From PRS1 sp965250265 (GTDB lineage: Bacteria; Bacteroidota; Bacteroidia; Flavobacteriales; Flavobacteriaceae): a DNA stretch of 64,000 nt. The DNA lies in assembly GCA_965250265.1 (NCBI GenBank), contig CBDFNO010000010.1:315494-379493 (forward strand), read 5' to 3'. The notes beneath the pieces are model-generated. The model worked only from the letters and a program-made list of their open reading frames with translations. It searched no databases and was not told the origin of the DNA. A program made the position numbers and the translations under genes. The stretch's first letter is position 1. Each line of letters opens with the position of its first letter. This document shows positions 58,530 through 64,000 of this stretch, piece by piece.

Positions 58530-58560
58530 TTGACTTTGTAAATAAAAACATCTAACTTCG
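58530..58560 (+). promoter_or_regulatory. Module promoter P4
   Basis: TTG (58530-58532), 20-bp spacer, TAACTTCG (58553-58560), followed by TTTAACTACTG. Same type as P1-P3 but 34 kb away from them. A leader of about 100 nt with TTATGGC (58605-58611) precedes the gene at 58665. Confidence 0.7.
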
Positions 58561-58664
58561 TTTAACTACTGATATAATCAAATAAAACTGACCATATCAT
58601 AACATTATGGCGAATTGTTGGCTCCAACGAAGATCATTAGCGAATTTCACTAAAACAATAAAAA

Positions 58665-59789
58665 ATGAGAGAATTTAATTCAAAAACAATAACTGATTCA
58701 ATAAAAAAGATGATCCTAGGTGAATCAATTAAAGAACAGAATAATGTCCCCAATGATCTAAAGCAATATATTTCATCTTTTTGTGATAAGCTCACAATCG
58801 AAGCTGAAACCCAGGGATCTGAATCTGAAATTACAGGAACAAGAATTGCAAATTGGATAGAACCATTGCATTTCGAAATAAACTTAAATGAAGCCTTGGA
58901 TGCATTAGAAGGACTTGATGTTCTCATGAAAGAGATAAGAAATCACAAGTTGATTTATACTAGAAATAATTATTTCACTCATATGTTCAAACAAAATGCT
59001 CCTGATAGTGATGAGTTTAAGTTGCATAAAAAACTTGTTGAAAAGCTTGAATTAGATAGTATTTATGATAATTTATGGAATAGATGGGGAATAAAGTATT
59101 TAGATCTCAATGAATATACAAAAGCTGCCAAATTAGGTGCAAAGCTTTTGTTTAATATTGAGAATAGTCAAATTGAATATCGAGGTTCCGATTTGGAAAT
59201 TGTAAACCAAATTAGGGAGTCTTTGAGATCACTTTTGTTGGAATATGAACAAATTCTGAAAAAAAATCAAGAAATAATTGTGCCTGTTAGTTTAAAGTTT
59301 TCAATTAATAAAAACAACAACAGTCTTGTGGAAAAGTGGACAGATACAGCAGGTGAACGAGATCCGAAGGATGGACTAAAACAGACGGTGTTAAAATTTG
59401 ATCTAAATGATTTTTCTGAAATATGTGATTTAAAATATCAACGTATAAGAAATATTGGTGTTCAGATTCTTGATCATCAGTCGCTTTATTCGATGCTTGG
59501 AGATAATGAAGATACCAGACATCCTAATTTTTGGAATATGCGGTTGGAAGATAAAGGTGAAGGCTTTCCTTTGGGGAATCGCATTTCATCTGATAGTTAT
59601 CGATTGTCACCAATTTTATTTTACAATACGTCTGCAAAAGAGATAACATGGAGTCGAAACAATACTATAATTAATCTAAATGCCAATCGAAAATGGGAAT
59701 TAACTATTATACCAAATTCTCATAATAATGCTCCTCTTGATACCGTGAGAGATATAGTAATTCATTTTGAACTTGCTATAATTAACTAA
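58665..59789 (+). CDS. Unknown protein with a C-terminus like TcA-toxin TcB-binding regions (tentative)
   Basis: A 374-aa soluble protein that I do not recognise as a whole. The N-terminal part (1-130) is helical (DALEGLDVLMKEIRNHK). The C-terminal part (about 210-374) is beta-rich with DHQSLYSMLGDN, NRISSDSYRLSPILFYN and an end reading RKWELTIIPNSHNNAPLDTV then RDIVIHFELAI. The last pattern, a strand with a Pro-x-x-x-N loop and an RD-[IV]-[IV]-H strand, resembles the C-terminus of TcA-type toxin subunits, from memory only. It starts a module with promoter P4 and is followed 10 bp later by a charged small protein. The role is open. Confidence 0.7.
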   Translation: MREFNSKTITDSIKKMILGESIKEQNNVPNDLKQYISSFCDKLTIEAETQGSESEITGTRIANWIEPLHFEINLNEALDALEGLDVLMKEIRNHKLIYTRNNYFTHMFKQNAPDSDEFKLHKKLVEKLELDSIYDNLWNRWGIKYLDLNEYTKAAKLGAKLLFNIENSQIEYRGSDLEIVNQIRESLRSLLLEYEQILKKNQEIIVPVSLKFSINKNNNSLVEKWTDTAGERDPKDGLKQTVLKFDLNDFSEICDLKYQRIRNIGVQILDHQSLYSMLGDNEDTRHPNFWNMRLEDKGEGFPLGNRISSDSYRLSPILFYNTSAKEITWSRNNTIINLNANRKWELTIIPNSHNNAPLDTVRDIVIHFELAIIN

Positions 59790-59799
59790 TAATTTAAAT

Positions 59800-60192
59800 A
59801 TGCGCAAAGAACTAAAACGTAATCATGTGACCATGCACAGAAATAGTGACGTCACGATGCCACCAAACAAACGAAGGGGTGACAAGGAGAGAGAGTTATC
59901 AGATGATGAAAAAAGTAAGCTATCTAAACACGAAAAACCTATAAGAAAATTGGAGCAAGACCAGATTAGCAACACTGTACTAGATTCTTTTGATAATGAA
60001 AATACCGGTATTAAAGCGAATGTATATGAAGGATTCTCAAATAAGGATAAGCCCAATATGAAACAACCTTTAAAAAATAATAAACGTAAAATTGATGGGA
60101 GGAAAGATGATGAGAGGGACACTAATAAAATTGATTCGAGCAGAGATTATATTCCAGTAGGTCCTGATCGTGGTGATGGAATGTACGCATAA
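59800..60192 (+). CDS. Highly charged, disordered small protein
   Basis: A 130-aa protein with extremely polar composition: Lys, Arg, Asp, Glu and Asn make up more than half (MPPNKRRGDKERELSDDEK and KRKIDGRKDDERDTNK) with almost no hydrophobic core, so it should be disordered. It contains the C-terminal motif DYIPVGPDRGDGMYA. No family is recognised. It is 10 bp after the unknown protein of the module and right before element E4, so the two genes are a module pair. It may be a secreted linker-like or partner protein. Confidence 0.7.
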   Translation: MRKELKRNHVTMHRNSDVTMPPNKRRGDKERELSDDEKSKLSKHEKPIRKLEQDQISNTVLDSFDNENTGIKANVYEGFSNKDKPNMKQPLKNNKRKIDGRKDDERDTNKIDSSRDYIPVGPDRGDGMYA

Positions 60193-60196
60193 AAAA

Positions 60197-60403
60197 GCCA
60201 TAACAACGTATATAATTCATGGCTCAAATGGTTAAGTGAATTTTAATTCCTACAAAAAAAATTACTTTAGATTAACCGAATAATTGGCCGAACCGGCCAG
60301 CCGATGCTTCCCCCCACTCATACCCTTCATTTAGCCGTGAAGAAGCTAGCCGATCGCTACGCCGCTCAACCGCAACAAATCATATACAAAACCGTTAAAC
60401 GAA
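60197..60403. repeat. Module 3' element E4
   Basis: Starts GCCATAACAACGTATATAAT and ends ACCGTTAAACGAA like E3, with a different, longer middle part. The start (GCCATAA) complements TTATGGC at 58605-58611, and GTTAAACGAA (60394-60403) complements TTCGTTTAAC at 58557-58566. GTATAT (60208-60213) pairs with ATATAC (60382-60387), and TGGCCG/CGGCCA forms a hairpin near 60285-60300. The region is more GC-rich than its neighbours. Confidence 0.7.
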
Positions 60404-60448
60404 CTTTTTCAAAATTCACTTAAAACATCTGTGTAGATTCTCAATTAT

Positions 60449-61045
60449 TTAATGTTTCACAAAAGCCTTTACACCTGCTTTTACCTCTATAGGCAAATAA
60501 TTTTCTCGAGGTACAATGGGACACGAATACTTTTCATTGTACACACAATAAGGATTAAAAGCGGTATTAAAATCTAATACTAAAATATTTCCATCTGAAG
60601 TTTTAGTTTCAATATAACGGCCTCCTCCATAACTTGTATCACCATTAGTGTTATCTAAAAAAGGTAAGAATAAATTGTCTTCGTCGGCATCTAATTCCAG
60701 TTCTTGATAAATATTTAGTTTATATGTTTCACTATGCAACTCAAACTCCAATTCGCCATATTTTTTGTAAACTGGTAATCTACTTGTTGTTGTTTTCATT
60801 TTAAAAGGTTGCTCATTAGGAGTTACAACCAATCTTGCTTTTGCAACAAACGTTGAATCAAACTTAAAAAAATCTAAACCTTCAAAGTTTTTTCGGTCTT
60901 TATCTTTTAAAGGAGATTTTGTAGCATCTTTAAAAAGGGCATTTAGGTTCCGCTGAAAATCTGTCTCTCCTTGTAATGGTTTTTTTTCCTGAGTACAACC
61001 AATCATTATAGAAGCTAATAATAAAGCGAATATAATTTTCTTCAT
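60449..61045 (-). CDS. DUF1684 lipoprotein
   Basis: Lipoprotein of 198 aa of the DUF1684 family. The start at 61045 gives MKKIIFALLLASIMIGC with lipobox Cys17; a frame 10 codons longer would mask it. The family motifs are KDKDRKNFEGLDFFKFDSTF, FKMKTTTSRLPVYKKYGELE and GGGRYIETKTSDGNILVLDF followed by NTAFNPYCVYNEKYSCPIVP. The function is unknown. It is convergent to module 4 and divergent to the MFS leader region. Confidence 0.9.
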   Translation of the reverse strand: MKKIIFALLLASIMIGCTQEKKPLQGETDFQRNLNALFKDATKSPLKDKDRKNFEGLDFFKFDSTFVAKARLVVTPNEQPFKMKTTTSRLPVYKKYGELEFELHSETYKLNIYQELELDADEDNLFLPFLDNTNGDTSYGGGRYIETKTSDGNILVLDFNTAFNPYCVYNEKYSCPIVPRENYLPIEVKAGVKAFVKH

Positions 61046-61092
61046 TTTATAAATATTTTCAATACAAAAATACAACTTAAACCTTTTTTGTT

Positions 61093-61100
61093 TAGCTTTG
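61093..61100 (+). promoter_or_regulatory. Possible -7 element of the MFS leader transcript
   Basis: TAGCTTTG fits the TAnnTTTG consensus and would place the start near 61107, about 13 nt before the leader ATG. No TTG at -33 was found, so the site is weak. Confidence 0.4.
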
Positions 61101-61119
61101 ACAATTCAAAAGAAAAAAC

Positions 61120-61194
61120 ATGAATAATTTAGTCATTAATTATAGAAAGCAATGCACCTCTACAAGAATGAGTTGGACGCCTTATATATTGTGA
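61120..61194 (+). CDS. Putative leader peptide of the MFS transporter gene
   Basis: A 24-codon frame (MNNLVINYRKQCTSTRMSWT then PYIL) starts just after the possible promoter. Its codons 18-20 (AGTTGGAC, 61171-61178) complement GTCCGACT (61228-61235), the left arm of the terminator that follows. That is the usual geometry of an attenuator, in which ribosome position decides between antiterminator and terminator. No run of a single regulatory codon is visible, so a ribosome-targeting drug would be a more likely signal than an amino acid. Confidence 0.5.
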   Translation: MNNLVINYRKQCTSTRMSWTPYIL

Positions 61195-61223
61195 TGATAT
61201 AAATATAAATTATTACAATACCT

Positions 61224-61254
61224 AAAAGTCCGACTTCACAGTCGGACTTTTTAT
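61224..61254 (+). terminator. Terminator in the leader of the MFS gene
   Basis: A perfect 12-bp stem AAAAGTCCGACT (61224-61235) and AGTCGGACTTTT (61240-61251), loop TCAC, with a short T-run. It lies 28 bp in front of the MFS start codon, where a plain terminator would block the gene. Confidence 0.85.
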
Positions 61255-61281
61255 ATTTAGTCGATTATCGATAATTAAACA

Positions 61282-62493
61282 ATGAAAACACTTTTTACCA
61301 ATTATATAAACACATTTAGAGGACTCTCGCAAGAGGTTTGGTGGTTGGCATTAATAACTCTTATTAATAGAGCTGGCACAATGGTTATTCCGTTTTTGTC
61401 TTTGTACTTAAGAGAAAGTCTCAATTTTTCTTTTAATGATGTAGCTTGGATTATGAGTGCCTTTGGTTTAGGCTCTGTTGTAGGTTCCTGGCTTGGTGGC
61501 AAGTTAACAGACAAAATAGGCTATTATAAAGTCATGATTTTTAGTTTAATTAGCACCGGATTTCTATTTATTTGTTTGCAATTTCTAACCACATTTGTTT
61601 CGTTTTGTATAGGTATATTTTTTGTTATGCTCGTCGCCGATATGTTTCGGCCAGCAATGTTTGTGGCATTAAGTGCATATAGCAAACCTGAAAACAAAAC
61701 ACGATCGGTAACCTTAATACGTTTGGCTATTAATTTAGGCTTTACAGCTGGACCTGCTATTGGCGGAATTATTATAACCACAATAAGTTATGGTGGTTTA
61801 TTTTGGATTGATGGCATTACCTGTATTGTTGCCAGTATTGTTTTAATAAATGTACTCAATCCTAAAACCACAAAAACATTAGATGAGGTAAAAACAAAAA
61901 ATCCAAAATCAGCTTATAAAGATGTCCCTTTTATGATATTCTTTGGAGCTATGATTCTTTTCGGTATTGTATTCTTGCAATATTTTTCAACAATGCCACT
62001 ATATTATAAAGATGTACATCTTTTAACAGAATTTGATATTGGATTGTTACTTGGGTTGAATGGCTTAATAATTTTTATTTTTGAAATGCCTTTCATTAAA
62101 TGGTTAGAAAATAGCAGATATACCAAATCGGGATTAATGCTTTTTGGAGCAATCTTAACTGGATTGAGCTTTATAGTTTTAAACATGACTTCTTGGGTTG
62201 GTATTTTGATTGTAGGAATGTTTTTAATGACCGTTGGAGAAATGATAGCATTTCCATTTTCGAATGCCTTTGCTATGGAACGTGCCAAAAAAGGTAATCA
62301 AGGAGAATACATGGCATTGTATAGTATTTCATTTTCCATAGCACATATATTTGGTCATAATGCTGGCATGCAAATGGTAAACAAAATTGGATTTGATAAT
62401 ACCTGGTATATTATTACTTTACTAGCAGCTTTTTGTGCATTATTATTATTTATTTTGAAACACTATATACGAACTAAAAAAGAAAGACAATGA
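61282..62493 (+). CDS. Major facilitator superfamily transporter
   Basis: A 403-aa membrane transporter with 12 predicted helices. The MFS motif A region between helices 2 and 3 reads GGKLTDKIGYYKV (about 73-85). FLSLYLRESLNFS (about 38-50) and LIRLAINLGFTAGPAIGG (about 145-162, motif C-like) are typical of drug/H+ antiporter-type members. Cytoplasmic location of both ends and the Lys/Arg-rich tail KHYIRTKKERQ fit. The leader peptide and terminator upstream suggest that expression depends on translation of the leader. Multidrug or antibiotic export is plausible but not shown. Confidence 0.9.
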   Translation: MKTLFTNYINTFRGLSQEVWWLALITLINRAGTMVIPFLSLYLRESLNFSFNDVAWIMSAFGLGSVVGSWLGGKLTDKIGYYKVMIFSLISTGFLFICLQFLTTFVSFCIGIFFVMLVADMFRPAMFVALSAYSKPENKTRSVTLIRLAINLGFTAGPAIGGIIITTISYGGLFWIDGITCIVASIVLINVLNPKTTKTLDEVKTKNPKSAYKDVPFMIFFGAMILFGIVFLQYFSTMPLYYKDVHLLTEFDIGLLLGLNGLIIFIFEMPFIKWLENSRYTKSGLMLFGAILTGLSFIVLNMTSWVGILIVGMFLMTVGEMIAFPFSNAFAMERAKKGNQGEYMALYSISFSIAHIFGHNAGMQMVNKIGFDNTWYIITLLAAFCALLLFILKHYIRTKKERQ

Positions 62494-62579
62494 AACATTC
62501 ATAACCAAAGTTTAATAATGCTGGAAAATGATAGTATGAATGTTACATATGACGATTAAAAAACAATAAATATAAACAG

Positions 62580-62957
62580 ATGAATTTAAATCAGATAACT
62601 ATTCCATCTTTAGATGTTGAAAAAGCTACACAGTTCTATAAAACTTTAGGACTGCATCTTATTGTTGAAGCGTTTCCAGGATATGTACGTTTTGAATGCC
62701 CTGATGGTGATAGTACGTTTTCTATTCACAAGGTCGACGAATTACCAAAAGGCAGTGGAATAACAATCTATTTTGAAGATGACAATTTGGATGCATTGGT
62801 TTTAACACTTAAAGAAAAAGGAATTATCTTTACAAGTGATCCAGAAGATAAATCTTGGTTATGGCGTGAAGCTCATTTACAAGATTTAGATGGCAACTAT
62901 ATTATTTTATTTAAAGCAGGAACGAACAGAAAAAATCCACCATGGCGAATAAATTAA
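62580..62957 (+). CDS. VOC-family (glyoxalase-like) protein
   Basis: Small VOC-fold protein of 125 aa with two beta-alpha-beta-beta-beta modules: ITIPSLDVEKATQFYKTLGL at the start and WLWREAHLQDLDGNYIILF near the end. The family contains glyoxalases, dioxygenases and antibiotic-binding proteins. Metal ligands are not complete by eye. The next gene starts inside it (16-bp overlap), so the two are coupled. The MFS gene is 86 bp upstream. Confidence 0.88.
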   Translation: MNLNQITIPSLDVEKATQFYKTLGLHLIVEAFPGYVRFECPDGDSTFSIHKVDELPKGSGITIYFEDDNLDALVLTLKEKGIIFTSDPEDKSWLWREAHLQDLDGNYIILFKAGTNRKNPPWRIN

Positions 62958-63706
62958 CTTTCAAAAACATAGTTTCATTTTTATTTATAATAATACTTGT
63001 AAGCTGTAATACTTCTGAAGAAAAAAAAGATTCAACTGTTAATGAAATTAAATCTGAAAAACAATTTTCAAAGCTAGAACCCAACCGTTACAATGTTGCT
63101 TTCCTTATTATGGATGGTACTTACAATACAGAATTAACTGCACCTTTCGATATTTTTCAACATACTATTTTTAGAGAAGGTATTAAAGCTATGAATGTCT
63201 TTACTGTTGCAAATTCTGACAAAGCCATTACAACTTTTGAAGGCATGCGAATTCTTCCCGATTATAATTATGTAAACGATTCGTTACCAAGAATAGATAT
63301 ATTAGTCGTACCAAGCGCAGAACATCATTTAGATACAGACCTTGACGATGAAGCTATGATTAACTTTGTAAAAAAAGTAGATGAAAATGCCCAATTTATA
63401 ACCTCACATTGCGATGGTGCTTTTGTACTGGCAAAAGCAGGATTATTGAATAATTCGGTTTCTACAACATTCCCGAGTGATATTGATAAAATGCGAGAAA
63501 TGTTCCCAAAACTTGACATACGAAAAAATGTTTTGTTTGTTCACGACGGAAAATATATTACATCGGCTGGAGGCGCAAAAAGTTTTGAAGCTGCATTATA
63601 TCTAACTGAATATCTATACGGAAAAGACATCGCTAAATCTTTAGCAGGCGGTTTAGTTATTGATTGGAATGTTGATAGTATACCACATATCATAATTAAA
63701 GATTAA
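62942..63706 (+). CDS. DJ-1/PfpI-family lipoprotein
   Basis: Lipoprotein of 254 aa (ILVSC, Cys about 22) with a DJ-1/PfpI-like domain (about 48-235). The nucleophile elbow is ITSHCDGAFVLAKAGLL (Cys157), and AFLIMDGTYNTELTAPFDIF and TSAGGAKSFEAALYLTEYLY are typical of the AraC-associated or isonitrile hydratase-like branch. Being exported is unusual for this family. The start overlaps the VOC gene. Its substrate is unknown; a role in detoxification of small electrophiles is conceivable. Confidence 0.87.
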   Translation: MANKLTFKNIVSFLFIIILVSCNTSEEKKDSTVNEIKSEKQFSKLEPNRYNVAFLIMDGTYNTELTAPFDIFQHTIFREGIKAMNVFTVANSDKAITTFEGMRILPDYNYVNDSLPRIDILVVPSAEHHLDTDLDDEAMINFVKKVDENAQFITSHCDGAFVLAKAGLLNNSVSTTFPSDIDKMREMFPKLDIRKNVLFVHDGKYITSAGGAKSFEAALYLTEYLYGKDIAKSLAGGLVIDWNVDSIPHIIIKD

Positions 63707-63769
63707 TTAGCTTTCTAATAATCATGTAGAAATTTTTAGTAAATTGTAGGATAACTCATTCAATAATTA

Positions 63770-64000
63770 ATGATGATTAGTTACATCTTAAAAAAGAAAT
63801 CATTTGGTGTTACTATAATTTTATTTTGTCTATCTCTTTTCTTATTTTCTCAAGAAAACCAATTGTTATCAAAAAACATAAGTGGTAAAGTTACTTATCA
63901 CAATGCACCACTTGAGAATGTCAATATTATTATACTAGACACTAAAACTGGAACAAAAACAGATGCTCAAGGATATTATACAATAAAAACACAAGTTGGT
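63770..64000 (+). CDS. N-terminal part of a CarboxypepD_reg-like exported protein
   Basis: The frame opens at ATG 63770 (or 63773) and is open to the right edge (77 codons). The N-terminus is a signal peptide (IILFCLSLFLFSQEN), then a CarboxypepD_reg-like domain (SGKVTYHNAPLENVNIIILD, TDAQGYYTIK). In Bacteroidota this domain commonly begins TonB-dependent receptors and related surface proteins, which is the likely identity. Nothing after residue 77 can be seen. Confidence 0.75.
   Translation, partial: MMISYILKKKSFGVTIILFCLSLFLFSQENQLLSKNISGKVTYHNAPLENVNIIILDTKTGTKTDAQGYYTIKTQVG

Noticed and set aside
59823..60122. Minus-strand frame opposite the charged small protein
   Set aside because: Ser/Leu-rich composition typical of an antisense frame of a Lys/Asp/Glu-rich gene. 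The plus-strand gene has a better context, being 10 bp after its module partner.
19753..60403. Interpretation of the module ends as classical integron attC sites
   Set aside because: The boxes do not match RYYYAAC and GTTRRRY, the first boxes are not purine-led, and no integron integrase or attI site is in the window. Only the pairing logic is similar, so I keep them as an unnamed element.
1..64000. tRNA, rRNA, CRISPR, insertion sequences, prophage genes, riboswitches
   Set aside because: Read by eye on both strands; no clover-leaf genes, spaced repeats, transposases or phage modules were recognised. Cryptic RNA genes would need a covariance-model search.

Overview
The window is chromosomal DNA of a member of the Flavobacteriaceae (Bacteroidota). 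The DNA is strongly AT-rich. Promoters follow the phylum pattern (TTG, about 19-20 bp, TAnnTTTG or TAnnTTCG), and start codons sit behind A-rich leaders rather than Shine-Dalgarno sites. The gene content fits too: a SusC-type receptor, many short lipoproteins with a signal ending in Cys, a DUF6090 protein, the MnmD/DUF4920/IlvE group and a THX ribosomal protein. No rRNA, tRNA, CRISPR array, insertion sequence or prophage was seen.

Layout. 1-9.5 kb: a truncated SusC receptor with an M14 peptidase, a MocR regulator, a MopE/LamG lipoprotein, a sugar kinase/nucleotidyltransferase pair and three redox or rhodanese genes, the rhodanese gene being frameshifted. 9.6-18.8 kb: the tryptophan operon, led by a Trp-Trp-Trp leader peptide and attenuator, in the order trpE-G-D-C-F-(unknown)-B-(CBM9 lipoprotein)-(glycosidase-like lipoprotein)-A. 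18.8-27.4 kb: DUF805, trmL, then an accessory hotspot ending at the VF530 and RhlE-like helicase genes. The hotspot holds a membrane-anchored P-loop ATPase with a C-terminal PUA domain, a DUF5995 protein, a SLATT-like membrane protein with a Cys-motif partner, and a YD-repeat protein. 27.5-48 kb: mostly core or metabolic genes (GMC dehydrogenase, UDG-like, THX, yaaA, M28 peptidase, PPK2, a sigma-54 regulator, MscS, an ABC exporter, grpE-dnaJ, YceI, mnmD, ilvE). 48.3-54.5 kb: a subtilase with a coupled partner, a histidine kinase and response regulator pair, a small membrane protein, an exported beta-rich protein and a LuxR-type regulator. 54.5-64 kb: SRPBCC/GyrI-like, crcB, alkaline phosphatase, a flavoprotein disulfide reductase, a second accessory module (58.5-60.4 kb), DUF1684, an MFS transporter behind a leader-peptide/terminator region, VOC, a DJ-1-like lipoprotein and the start of another TonB-linked or regulatory-domain protein.

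The most unusual structure is a family of gene-cassette-like modules (about 19753-22178, 24553-25655 and 58557-60403). Each begins with the same promoter and TTCGTTTAAC, carries one or two accessory genes, and ends in a structured element closing with GTTAAACGAA, the inverse complement. In two modules the sequence just after the 5' end is complementary to the start of the 3' element, and both this pairing and an internal 6-bp pairing change together between copies. That is the logic of integron attC sites, although the integron consensus is not matched and no integrase is visible. Two of these modules sit between trmL and VF530 and are bordered by in-frame, diverged 3' ends of those two genes. 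This suggests that whole alternative alleles of one variable locus were stacked by recombination. A further trmL end lies beyond the helicase.
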